From positions 1-20,269 of IMG/VR virus record IMGVR_UViG_3300047300_000230: DNA of 20,269 nucleotides; one strand, written 5' to 3'. The stretch comes from a virus. A program made the translations under genes and the position numbers. Below the pieces are notes generated by a model, which ran no database searches, was not told the origin of the DNA, and saw nothing but the letters and a program-made list of their open reading frames with translations. Each line of letters starts with the position of its first letter. Positions within the stretch are counted from its first letter, which is position 1. Positions 1-8,900 of this stretch are shown here, one piece after another.

Positions 1-90
1 AGGCTTTAGAGCTCCTAAAGTTGATGGAGGCGTTATGCCGTCCTCAAATGCGTACTGGTCTCCAGTATTCTCGTTTATATAATATTGCAT
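1..90 (-). CDS. Partial hypothetical phage protein (N-terminal 30 codons)
   Basis: An open frame starts with ATG at 90 and runs off the left edge without a stop. It begins MQYYINENTGDQYAFEDG and continues to residue 30 (Lys-Pro). The start is supported by AAGG about 8 nt upstream, and the gene lies 4 nt after the stop of the preceding tip-domain gene, so it belongs to the same transcript. Short phage proteins that open with a Tyr-rich stretch followed by a YAFEDG-like motif are common next to tail fibre genes, and some are tail-fibre-assembly or chaperone-type proteins. That resemblance is weak and covers only the N-terminus. I do not assign a function. Confidence 0.6.
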   Translation of the reverse strand, partial: MQYYINENTGDQYAFEDGITPPSTLGALKP

Positions 91-94
91 TTAT

Positions 95-454
95 TTACCT
101 TAATTCATACCAATATGAAGGGGTTGATCCTGTTACAGCGTAAGTACCTCCAATAGGTACTATAACAGTACCCATAGTCTCAATATTTCCTCCTACACTA
201 TCTTGATAGCAGTAAGAATTGGGTACGCCATTAACTACTATTGAAAAGCTATACCCTCTAGTGGAAGGTGTACATACGTTTAAGGCTATAGGGAGCCCTG
301 TATCGTTAGTGTAAGTTGTATTGGCAAATCTGTCTACTGTTGGAGTAAACGTGGTCCACTTTTGATAGTACCCAAAACCTGAATAAGCTGCTGTGGATTG
401 GGTAGTACCGTCTGGTAGTGTGAAACCAAGTAAGGGGTCTAATCTTGTTGTCAT
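95..454 (-). CDS. Small tail-fibre tip-domain protein, paralogue 3
   Basis: This is a 119-aa protein and the last of three tandem paralogues. The N-terminus has the motif GFTLPDGTTQSTA (residues 10-22), matching the GFxFPDGTxQxT signature found at the start of many phage fibre-type proteins. The rest is beta-rich and Gly/Thr/Ser/Tyr-rich, and it ends in VTGSTPSYWYELR, like the ends of the two preceding genes. Single-domain proteins of this kind probably sit at the distal end of a fibre and bind the host surface; that role is inferred from family and position. I chose the ATG at 454 because GGAGG lies 11 nt upstream and the N-terminus then aligns with the paralogues (MTTRL). The start overlaps the upstream stop (TAATG). 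A GTG at 472 would add six residues. It has two Cys residues, and it is the most diverged of the three. Confidence 0.75.
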   Translation of the reverse strand: MTTRLDPLLGFTLPDGTTQSTAAYSGFGYYQKWTTFTPTVDRFANTTYTNDTGLPIALNVCTPSTRGYSFSIVVNGVPNSYCYQDSVGGNIETMGTVIVPIGGTYAVTGSTPSYWYELR

Positions 455-822
455 TATCTTAGTTCCCTCCACCTATTATAAGTAGTTGTGCCATCTAGTT
501 TATAATAATGTAGTGGCGGAACAATAGCTGTTAACATAGAGCTTGCTCCGCCATAATTACCTATTGATGTTCTAGCTGCAATGCCTATATTACCGGCCCC
601 ATCTTGAACGTATAAGATGTTCCAGGCACCATCACCACCATATCTATTTATACTAACCATAATAGCTTTACTAGTATTGTTTTGATACCATGTGCCAACT
701 ACTCTGGTAGTTAACTCATACCATTGCTGTGCTGTTCCTATTCCGACGCCAGAGGCAACGGTCTTTTGAACTGTACCATCTGGAAATACAAACCCTTGTG
801 TGCCATCAATTTTTATAGTCAT
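454..822 (-). CDS. Small tail-fibre tip-domain protein, paralogue 2
   Basis: This is a 122-aa protein with the motif GFVFPDGTVQKTV at residues 10-22, then a compact beta-rich domain (QQWYELTTRVVGTWYQNNTS, RYGGDGA) and the terminal sequence IVPPLHYYKLDG...WRELR. The pattern 'W..T..R..GT.Y.N.T' followed by 'IVP.G..Y.V.G....W.ELR' resembles the C-terminal domains of many phage tail fibres, here as a free-standing gene. It aligns with the paralogue at 824-1183 along its whole length, sharing FVFPDGT, WYQN or MYQN, GGDGA and YGG. It starts 1 nt after the upstream stop with only a weak GAAAG-type ribosome site, so translation is probably coupled. Its own last codons (W-R-E-L-R) contain the GGAGG used by the next gene. 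The function as a receptor-binding tip is inferred. Confidence 0.78.
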   Translation of the reverse strand: MTIKIDGTQGFVFPDGTVQKTVASGVGIGTAQQWYELTTRVVGTWYQNNTSKAIMVSINRYGGDGAWNILYVQDGAGNIGIAARTSIGNYGGASSMLTAIVPPLHYYKLDGTTTYNRWRELR

Positions 823-823
823 A

Positions 824-1183
824 TTATCTACTTTCGTACCATCCGCCTTGTGAGCCTGTTACATTATAGTAGTAACCCGCAGGCACTATACTGGTAACTG
901 TTAAGGATCCGCCATATCTATCTACAGCTGTATATACAGAGTTATATAAGAAGTCAGGGCTATCCCCCACATTAATACTCATAGTTGCACCATCACCCCC
1001 AGGCCTTTGCACAATAAGCTGTATAGGCCTAAGGGTAGTGTTTTGATACATAACCCCTACTAAACGCTGGGAAGTCATATTTTGCCAGGTTTGCCCAGTA
1101 GCAATATTTGGTGCAATAGCCGTAGACTGATAGGTTCCATCAGGGAATACAAATCCGTATGTTTGATGAAATTTTGTAGTCAT
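824..1183 (-). CDS. Small tail-fibre tip-domain protein, paralogue 1
   Basis: This is a 119-aa protein and the first of three tandem paralogues directly after the large fibre gene. Visible features are GFVFPDGTYQSTA (residues 10-22), TWQNMTSQRLVGVMYQNTT, a GGDGA turn and the end IVPAGYYYNVTGSQGGWYESR. It has no signal peptide or membrane segment. The ATG at 1183 is preceded by AAGGA with normal spacing and lies 8 nt after the fibre stop, so it is part of the fibre transcript. The small size, beta-rich composition and place after a fibre suggest a separately encoded tip or knob domain that decorates the fibre or tail tip. Alternatives are a fibre-folding accessory or a baseplate decoration protein. 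The family link is by pattern only. Confidence 0.77.
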   Translation of the reverse strand: MTTKFHQTYGFVFPDGTYQSTAIAPNIATGQTWQNMTSQRLVGVMYQNTTLRPIQLIVQRPGGDGATMSINVGDSPDFLYNSVYTAVDRYGGSLTVTSIVPAGYYYNVTGSQGGWYESR

Positions 1184-1191
1184 AATAATCC

Positions 1192-4100
1192 TTATACTAT
1201 TGTAATAGTGCTACTAGTTGGTACGGTTAGATTACCACTTAAAGTTATTGGCCCCACTGTAACTGCATTGTAGTACTCTTTTGTACTTATATTTCCTGCT
1301 ACAACGTTTTTATTTTGTAAAAACGGTAACTGTAAATTTAAGTAGCTACCATCAAAATAAATACTACTAGTAGTATTACCAGTATAGAATTTACCTGTTT
1401 TATCTATAGTAGTACCTTGCCCTACAGGTACTTGTGCAGGTGTATCAACTAATACTAAGCTTTTGTTACCAACTACCACTGTTCCTATTGCGCGAGGAGC
1501 CACGCCGTAAGTATAGACACCATAAGTTGAGTTAGAAACTGGTGAATAATCTTTCCAGCTTATACCACCATCAGACGACTTAAGTAAGGTACCATCTGCG
1601 TCACTAACTGCAAATATTATGCTAGAGTCTAGAGCTCGTAGCTTTCTTACATTTCTTAGTACATTAACTGCGGTCCAGGTAGAACCATCTGTACTATACC
1701 TTATATATTTGCCTTCTGCTATCAAATATTTAGCTCCAGTCCATATATGGTCACTAGACCAAGTACTTCCTAGAGAAGTCATAGCAATAGATGGGGACCA
1801 AGTAATAGTGCTACCACTTAAGGTACCCGCTTGCCAATTATCGCCGTTAAGAGCTACATAAGATACAATATTATTAGAACTATTATAGGTAATTATACCT
1901 TTAATTGGAGCCTGACTACTGCCCGCATTAGTTACTGCCGACCAGGTATTACCTTCATCTATGCTGCGGTAAATATTTATTAATCCATTAATTAACCAAC
2001 ATCCTTGCTGAGAGTGCCATACGGCCTTAGGCCATGCTATCGAACTACTACTCAGAGCAATAGTACTAATATCTACTGGTGTACTCCAAGTTATTAGTAC
2101 TCCGGAGTAATTAATACCAGTTATTACCCCTTTAGTTACTCGCAGGGTTGCGTCAGTGGAGTTGATCTGTTGATAACCTGCAAGAATGATTTCACTACCA
2201 TTCCAGGACATTGAAACATTAAACCAGTTTGTTGTCATAAATGCTGGCGGTGTGCAAAGTCCCCAGGTTGCGCCGGCATCCCCAGAGTAAATACCATATA
2301 CAACTACATCTATAGGTGTCTTTACTTTACCTACAGCTATAGCTAATGGCGTTCCACTGTATTCAGCATATACCACGTCGTAGAGTATGGTTTCACCTCC
2401 ACCAATGCCAGCCGGAGAATCTTTAGATACCCAGTTAGTGCCCACTTCAGTTGTTTGTGTATCTATAGTACCTACAGTGGTAGTACCTGCAAAAGTAGTT
2501 TCACCAGTTGTAGCGTTAATAGCAAACGTTGTATTGCCATTAGTATCTACACCAAGTAAACCGCCTGGTGTCATTGCAACACCGCTACCACTTGTACGGA
2601 CGCCGCTAGCATTCCACTGTAAGTTACCGGCTCGGAAACCAGCACCTGTTACAGAATTAATACTAATTGTGCTATCTAGAATATCTGCTGCTGATTTGTT
2701 TAAGGCACCTATACCTGCTGGCGTTACTTGACCACTTACTGAAGGTCCACCTAATGCAGTTATACTACCGTTGGACGCAACAATAAGGTTAATGCTTGCA
2801 TTATTAACAGTAGTACCAGCCCCAGTACCGATACCTTGTATAGCACCATTACCGTCTACCGAAATATTACTATTGTAGATACCCGCTGGCTGATTCGTAA
2901 TTTGGTTCCAATTGTTTGACGACATGGGACCAAATTTAACTTTAGATATCGAAGCACTGGTAGTATAAATAGAAGAATCAAAATACAGCGGAGATGTAAT
3001 GGTTGCTGGTACAGTTCTTCGTAATGTCCCGTTTTGATAATATCTAACATTAGATCCGTCGTACGTGATCGATAAGATATCCCCGGCAGCATATGTACCA
3101 AAACTACCCCTATCTGCACCACTCTCATAAATTCTAAGGTCTCCGCCGCCGACGCAATACCAGGAATAGTCCAAGGTATCATAACTAGCATTAGTAGTTG
3201 GGTCGGTATTTAAACCTACCATTAACCAAGCATTAGATTGATCTGGGCTAAATGATATATAGGCACCTGTGGTGTAGCTCTCTCTAGAGTATGCCTGGGA
3301 ATCCCAAGATGAATTTGTACCGGCAGTCTTCTTAACAACATTGCCGTTGACAGTTACATTAGTTGTACCAAAAGTTAATGTATCTAGGAAAGAGTTATTA
3401 ACCACTACATTGGCAGTACCAGTTCCTTGTAAAACACCATTAGCATCTACAGTTATTTTACTATTGCTAACTACTACATCAGCAGTACCAGTTCCTTGTA
3501 AAACACCATTAGCATCTACAGTTATTTTACTATTGCTAACTACTACATCAGCAGTACCAGTTCCTTGTAAAACACCTGCAGTATCTACAGTTATTTTACT
3601 ATTACTAACTACCGTTCCGCCGCCGTCGCTGACACCTTGTATTTTACCATCAGTGTCTACATAAGTTTTATTAGCATCTAAAGCCCCAGTGTACCCTAGT
3701 CCACCAATAGTAACTGATCCGCCCCCACCACCATTTAGTGTACCGTTTGAGCTAATACTAATGTTACTGTTTAATACAGCTGAGCTTTCAAAGTACTCAC
3801 GTAGGCTTGGTTCTGTGCCATCGACTACGTTAATCATTGGTCTGCCAAAATACTGTATAGATCCACTAGCTGCATAGTATTGATACGCTCTGTGGCCAGT
3901 TACTCCAGCAGAAGTATGACAATAGTTTGTTCCGGCCTGAACTTTAGCACCAGTTTTGCAATCCCAAATACCTGCACTATCACTTGTGTTGTTTACGGAG
4001 CCGTACGGGAATACATAGCCAACAAACAAGTACCATCTATCATTAGACAGCGTAGTTCTATCTGCTACTGCAAAGTAAGGGTTAGTATTTTCCGTTGTTG

Positions 4101-5913
4101 TATTTAAATTGCAAACTCCATTAGTACCCCAATAAGCATACCCATTAGTTTGAGTACCGCTTACACGAATTGGTACAACAAAGCGATATGTTTTTGCAGG
4201 GTCTAGTGTAGAGGAGATGTTAGCGCCCCAGCCGCCGCCGCTTTGACCATCGCCGCTATCCTCACGGCAGAACCATACCAAGTCATTACCGCCACGAGGG
4301 CCTAGACCTGTAATATCAGCTCCTGCAGGTGCTATGCTAAGTATACTATTGTACTCGGCATTTTGGCTCCAAGGAATTGTTGCTCCGCGTTTCCACCAAT
4401 CAACATTGATAAGGTTGCTTTTAAAAGCATCGTCTTTTAAAACCGCACCAGTACTATCTTTTAAGTTAGTACCGGCTTGAGCACCGTAAGTGGCATTTAA
4501 ATCACCAGTATAACCTAGTCCGCCAATAGTTACCTTACCGCCACCAGCATTATTTAGAGTACCGTCTGCACCAATATTAATATTGGTGTTTACCCAGCTA
4601 GCAGGTTCGGCAATATAAGAATCACTTAAAGGTACGCCAGCAGATAGAATAATATTACCATCAGCATCCTTAATACTTAGTCCACGTGAATCAATTTTAC
4701 TAGCTGTGATAGTATTCGCTACTAATCTATCGCCGGTAATAGTATTTTCTACTATTAAGCTACCAGGAATATAAGTTGTAAATAGTACCCAACTAGTTGT
4801 AAATTTGTAGTTTTTAGCACCAGTATAGTTACTATAACTAACAATAGCCATATCACCAGCCACAGGAGCACGACCAATTACATCTTGTACTTCTTGTAGT
4901 GTAGGCGCTGAGCTAGTATCAGACGTTCCGCGATCAATTAAGAAACTAGCACTTCCTGGGTTACCGTTCGTGCCGTTCGTGCCGTTCGTGCCGTTAGTAC
5001 CGTTAGTACCGTTCGTGCCATTAGTACCATTATATCCAACAGCACGTAGTGGGTAGCTGGCGTCATTCCATAACAAATCAGACTCTGTTACGGAGCCCGC
5101 AGCAGCAAGTGGAATTGTTATCTGCCATAGGTAGCTACCAGGAGTATTATTACTTGGAGCAGCAGAATACCATCCAGTTGGTGTACCAATATTAGCAGTT
5201 GCCCATGTGTACTTTAGTGGTACTACAAGGGCGTCTGGTCTAGCAGGTGGTGTGGAATCCGTTGTCCACTTATAAATACTTGGATAAGCTACCTTACTAC
5301 CTGGCGAACCAGTTTGACCTGGCTGACCATCGTAAACAACAGATAAATTAACGGTTTTAGTAAGTGCGCTAATAACATTAGTGCCGGTAACTGTTAAAGT
5401 AACCGATATACCAGTAGAACCTGATGCAGGTGTTACCGTAGTTGTTTGTCCAGTTGCGGCGCTAAGTGTACCGCCGGTAATACTCCAAGCATATTGTGGA
5501 TTAATAATATTTGACGTATTGGCTACAAGTTGGGCATTAGCTGGTGTAAAGCTAGTATCTACATGCTGCACAAAATTAGTGTAGCCAGATATATCTATTG
5601 ACTGTGCATCACCTTTTGGAGTACCAGTATAGGTACTAGAAACAGTATAAACATCTGGATCAATATCGCTTATAATAGCATACTTAACATAGTACTGTGT
5701 ACTAGGTGTTAATCCAGAAATAGTTATGTTTAAGCTATTTCCGTCATAAGCTAGCGTACCTTCGCCATTTTTAGGATTGAAATTAGCGTCAGTTGTAGAA
5801 TACCATACTTTAGCTCCAATAACATCATCGCGTAAAGTAACCCCGTCTATGTCCAACGGGGCATTTATATTAAGTAATAAGGATCCTTGTCCTACAGATA
5901 AAGAAGCGCTCAT
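1192..5913 (-). CDS. Large mosaic tail fibre / host-recognition protein
   Basis: This 1573-aa protein follows the J-like gene after a short gap (TAAGGAATCTTAATG, giving a good AAGGA site). Domains read by eye: fibronectin-III-like (about 1-100); Ig-like (about 105-200, ending in a short GQPGQTGSPG); a collagen-like Gly-Thr-Asn run (293-320); a J-type linker with LIVENTITGDRLVANTITAS (about 382-401); a possible carbohydrate-binding module with Trp-Trp, Cys and aromatic residues (about 494-708); 23-residue repeats (about 765-833); a lectin/SPRY-like beta-sandwich (about 838-996, YDGSNVRYYQNG); and a C-terminal part with four Asp boxes (S1210, S1317, S1407, S1446), as in BNR/sialidase-type beta-propellers. 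It is a trimeric-fibre candidate at the tail tip that does the work of the C-terminal part of lambda J. I see no evidence for enzymatic activity beyond the Asp boxes, which are structural. Confidence 0.85.
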   Translation of the reverse strand: MSASLSVGQGSLLLNINAPLDIDGVTLRDDVIGAKVWYSTTDANFNPKNGEGTLAYDGNSLNITISGLTPSTQYYVKYAIISDIDPDVYTVSSTYTGTPKGDAQSIDISGYTNFVQHVDTSFTPANAQLVANTSNIINPQYAWSITGGTLSAATGQTTTVTPASGSTGISVTLTVTGTNVISALTKTVNLSVVYDGQPGQTGSPGSKVAYPSIYKWTTDSTPPARPDALVVPLKYTWATANIGTPTGWYSAAPSNNTPGSYLWQITIPLAAAGSVTESDLLWNDASYPLRAVGYNGTNGTNGTNGTNGTNGTNGTNGNPGSASFLIDRGTSDTSSAPTLQEVQDVIGRAPVAGDMAIVSYSNYTGAKNYKFTTSWVLFTTYIPGSLIVENTITGDRLVANTITASKIDSRGLSIKDADGNIILSAGVPLSDSYIAEPASWVNTNINIGADGTLNNAGGGKVTIGGLGYTGDLNATYGAQAGTNLKDSTGAVLKDDAFKSNLINVDWWKRGATIPWSQNAEYNSILSIAPAGADITGLGPRGGNDLVWFCREDSGDGQSGGGWGANISSTLDPAKTYRFVVPIRVSGTQTNGYAYWGTNGVCNLNTTTENTNPYFAVADRTTLSNDRWYLFVGYVFPYGSVNNTSDSAGIWDCKTGAKVQAGTNYCHTSAGVTGHRAYQYYAASGSIQYFGRPMINVVDGTEPSLREYFESSAVLNSNISISSNGTLNGGGGGSVTIGGLGYTGALDANKTYVDTDGKIQGVSDGGGTVVSNSKITVDTAGVLQGTGTADVVVSNSKITVDANGVLQGTGTADVVVSNSKITVDANGVLQGTGTANVVVNNSFLDTLTFGTTNVTVNGNVVKKTAGTNSSWDSQAYSRESYTTGAYISFSPDQSNAWLMVGLNTDPTTNASYDTLDYSWYCVGGGDLRIYESGADRGSFGTYAAGDILSITYDGSNVRYYQNGTLRRTVPATITSPLYFDSSIYTTSASISKVKFGPMSSNNWNQITNQPAGIYNSNISVDGNGAIQGIGTGAGTTVNNASINLIVASNGSITALGGPSVSGQVTPAGIGALNKSAADILDSTISINSVTGAGFRAGNLQWNASGVRTSGSGVAMTPGGLLGVDTNGNTTFAINATTGETTFAGTTTVGTIDTQTTEVGTNWVSKDSPAGIGGGETILYDVVYAEYSGTPLAIAVGKVKTPIDVVVYGIYSGDAGATWGLCTPPAFMTTNWFNVSMSWNGSEIILAGYQQINSTDATLRVTKGVITGINYSGVLITWSTPVDISTIALSSSSIAWPKAVWHSQQGCWLINGLINIYRSIDEGNTWSAVTNAGSSQAPIKGIITYNSSNNIVSYVALNGDNWQAGTLSGSTITWSPSIAMTSLGSTWSSDHIWTGAKYLIAEGKYIRYSTDGSTWTAVNVLRNVRKLRALDSSIIFAVSDADGTLLKSSDGGISWKDYSPVSNSTYGVYTYGVAPRAIGTVVVGNKSLVLVDTPAQVPVGQGTTIDKTGKFYTGNTTSSIYFDGSYLNLQLPFLQNKNVVAGNISTKEYYNAVTVGPITLSGNLTVPTSSTITIV
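3414..3620 (-). repeat. Three tandem 69-bp repeats in the fibre gene
   Basis: Units at 3414-3482, 3483-3551 and 3552-3620 have a 69-bp period. The first two are identical over all 69 bases; the third differs at a few positions around its middle and at its end. Each encodes 23 residues of the type NSKITVDANGVLQGTGTADV. Diverged single copies of the same motif (N-x-x-I-x-[IV]-x-x-x-G-x-[LI]) occur elsewhere in the fibre, so the block looks like a local expansion of a fibre-shaft building unit. The period is a multiple of three, so gain or loss of a unit keeps the frame. Confidence 0.95.
3686..3773 (-). repeat. 88-bp diverged direct repeat, copy B (fibre)
   Basis: This is a diverged copy of 4505-4592 with high base identity and no length change. 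It encodes NSNISISSNGTLNGGGGGSV followed by TIGGLGYTG. It marks the end of one fibre module and the start of the next, immediately before the tandem-repeat block in protein order. Confidence 0.8.
4505..4592 (-). repeat. 88-bp diverged direct repeat, copy A (fibre)
   Basis: This pairs with 3686-3773 and encodes NTNINIGADGTLNNAGGGKV followed by TIGGLGYTG. The two copies bracket the domain I read as a possible carbohydrate-binding module (about residues 494-708), so homologous recombination between them could remove or swap that domain in frame. Confidence 0.8.
4954..5037 (-). repeat. Collagen-like Gly-X-Asn triplet run in the fibre
   Basis: Nine-base units encode GYN, seven GTN triplets, GNP and GS (about residues 293-320). 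Two codon versions alternate (GGT ACT AAC and GGC ACG AAC). Short Gly-X-Y runs are common in phage fibres and are thought to form trimeric triple helices or flexible stalks. A shorter one (GQPGQTGSPG) lies about 80-90 residues earlier. Confidence 0.9.
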
Positions 5914-5922
5914 TAAGATTCC

Positions 5923-8900
5923 TTACGGTGATATGTCATATAGTACGATTGAGGTTAGCGCACTGCTAGTGCTATAATTACCTGCATTATCTAGCATACG
6001 ACAGGCTATTCTATATTTGGTGCCAGTATGTGACAACCTAGGCGATACAAAGTCACTTAGGTTAACATTTAAAGTACCTACACTTGTATAAGTTTTTATA
6101 CTTGTATCAGTTGAGGTCCAGAAATCTCCAGTACCAGGATCTTTAAATACTTTAATCTCAAAGTATTTAAAATCATTAGGCATGGTACTAGTAAATGGTG
6201 TAATTACTAGAGTTTTCTTGGAGCGTTTTACTGATACGCTTGTTACTGTATTGTAATTTACTAACTTACCTGATACTGTATGGTTAAGCCATGTTGACCA
6301 TAAGCCAACTCTACCATCATTAGATAAGTATCGCAATCTAATTTTATATTCTTCACCAGCAATAACATTAGGTATTTCTACTGTATTGGACTTATACTCT
6401 ACAATTATACTTTTATAACCAGAAGAGTTTGTAGTGCTGCTATATGCATACTGACACTCCACACTACCTACAGTATTGGGTAGAGTAGTTGGGTTAGCAT
6501 AGCTAACTTTTATTTTATACGCATATGTTCCAGGACTAATAAGGTCAGCCACTAAGTCATCGCTTTGTATATAAGTAATTGTAGGCTTGTCAGTGCTTCC
6601 AAAACTATTTAACAACCCTTTAGCTGGTTGAGTTATTTGAGTTTCAAATACTGTAGCTTCTGTTAAGTTTTGGTAGTCAGTAAATATGTTATAAGTACTA
6701 GTTACACCATAATCTACCATAGTAATTCGTGCAGATTTATTACTGGTAGGCTCTATGTTTGTTATAATTAGGTCTTGTGCTTCCTGTTGGTATTCTCCAA
6801 ACAGGAATAGATCGTTGCTATTTACCTCGTCAATAATAGAAGTAGTAGTTAGCCCAATAGTATCATAGTAACCATCATTTAACTTTGCAGTACCAGTAAT
6901 TGTACCATTAGATATATTACTACCTGCTAGTACATACTTAAAATATCCAGTACCTACTTCTGTTACTTCTGCGCTAGATGTATTTAGAGCCGTATTGCTT
7001 GATGCAATAGTTAGCTTATCCCCTACTTGAATAGGATGACTCAATGTAGTTATGTTAATAGTTACGGTATCATTAGTTCTAGACCCACCGGATATGGTAA
7101 AGCTTTTTAATACTGTAAAATCGGTACTAGCACCTGTTGAGCTTCTGAATCTAATAGTGTAATTTTTTAGTAGTTCCATTGGTAACGACTCATCAAGTTC
7201 CATTACCGTACTACTTAACCTATTCTTTACTCTGCCACTGCCAAGGCCCCACATAGGTACGTCATGTGTTACTTTAACTCTGTCACCGCGGTTACATACT
7301 ATATACTCAATATCAGTATTTAGAGTATATACTTCTTTACGAAGTATTGCTTGAGCCATATGCCACTTAGCGTGGTCTATGACTAGGCTAGATTTAGTAA
7401 CTCCTGGTAAGCTAATTGACTCAAATAATTCTGCATTATCAATGTTTTTACCTATGTTATATACTATAGATTCTACTTCTTGATAATTTTGATCTTCATC
7501 ATAGAAACTTATTTTAAGAGCATCGGGAAGTTTAGGTAGCGCTTTAGTACTCTCAAAACCCCAACTATTATGTGGTGTAAAGTGCTGTATTATTGTAGAT
7601 TTAGGTTCATCTATTACTACTGACCACTTACCATCTAACATAGCTGGACTAGCTCGTCCGGCTGCACAAATGTCTCGAAGCGTGTCTAGCACACTGCGCT
7701 GTGACCCCATAACACTATTATAAGTGAAGCCTTTTGTAACGCAATAATCATGCCAGCGCTGTATTTCAGCTAAGTTTAGTTTAGTACTTATTTCGCTATC
7801 TAATATTCGTTGTGGATTAGCTGGATGCTGTAATACGTATCTATATAAATCAGCTGGATTATTGGTTGCGGCATATGCCCAGGTAGTACCGTTCCAGCTT
7901 AGACACCAGGTTTCTACGATCGCATTTATACCTTCAATCTGATTATTAAGCTGCTCACTTGCCTTAATTTGTAAGGCTGTTTTTGCAATCTTGCAGTTCT
8001 TTGGATCACGAGTTGGTTTAGTATTAGTCTTGAAATAAGTAGCTGATAGGAACGTTATTTCATGACTATATCTGTGATCGGGATTATCTTCTGTATTATC
8101 ACCTGTTTCGCGTCTAACGCGAACACTAACGGCTTGATTTGATACGTCATAAGTTTCAGTTACTGTAAATGCGTCCTTTTTAACTGCATCTGTTCCATAA
8201 GTAACCGTTTTCCAAAGTACCCAGTCACCACTACCAATCTTAACTTCAAATCTAACTTTAACTGTAGTGTTTGTACTATCTCCAGCTCCGTCACCTTTTA
8301 CCTTAATCTTGCGCAAACCTTGTGGAAAGTGTAGTGCAACTATTACTTTATTAACAGCTTGCGCATACGCGCTTACCTTCCAAGGACCTGGAGTTATATT
8401 TGTGTCTTCTGGATTACCATTGCAAGCTAATACTAAACTATCGTTATCTTGAAATACGTCTGAGCCGTAAATGGAATCAAATTTAGTTTGTACTTCCTCA
8501 GTTGGTTCTGTTTTTCGGTCAAGCGTAATAAACTTCTGCGATCCGTCACTAAATGTGTCCAGCACAAACTCGCTAAGCGCTACATCACCTATTTTTAAAG
8601 TTGCGGCGTCAATCTGTAGTGGTCCGTAACCCCACACTAACAACATAGTTAAGTAAGTATCACGCTCATTTTGATAACTAATAAAGTTATTAGCGCCTAA
8701 TGGAGGTGTTAGTTTTACTCGGCCTAATACTACTGGAATAGAGCCGTACGGATTAGCGCGATTAGCACTGCCAGTAACCATTAGCTGGCGTTCGCTAGAT
8801 CCTGGATCTGCAGCTTCGGCTGGAGGGCGAATAGGTGCAATGGCATTAATTAGCATCATGCCTACCATGCTAACCCCTGCGGTAATAGCGGCTGCCATTA

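Noticed and set aside
455-472. GTG start at 472 for the third tip gene
   Set aside because: The ATG at 454 aligns with the paralogues' N-termini and has GGAGG upstream, while a GTG start would place that site inside the coding region.
2856-3191. A 111-codon minus-strand frame inside the fibre gene
   Set aside because: It overlaps the fibre in another frame, cuts through its lectin-like domain and has no start signal or recognisable content.
3414-3620. CRISPR-like repeat array
   Set aside because: The 69-bp units abut without spacers, are in frame inside the fibre and encode a repeated protein motif.
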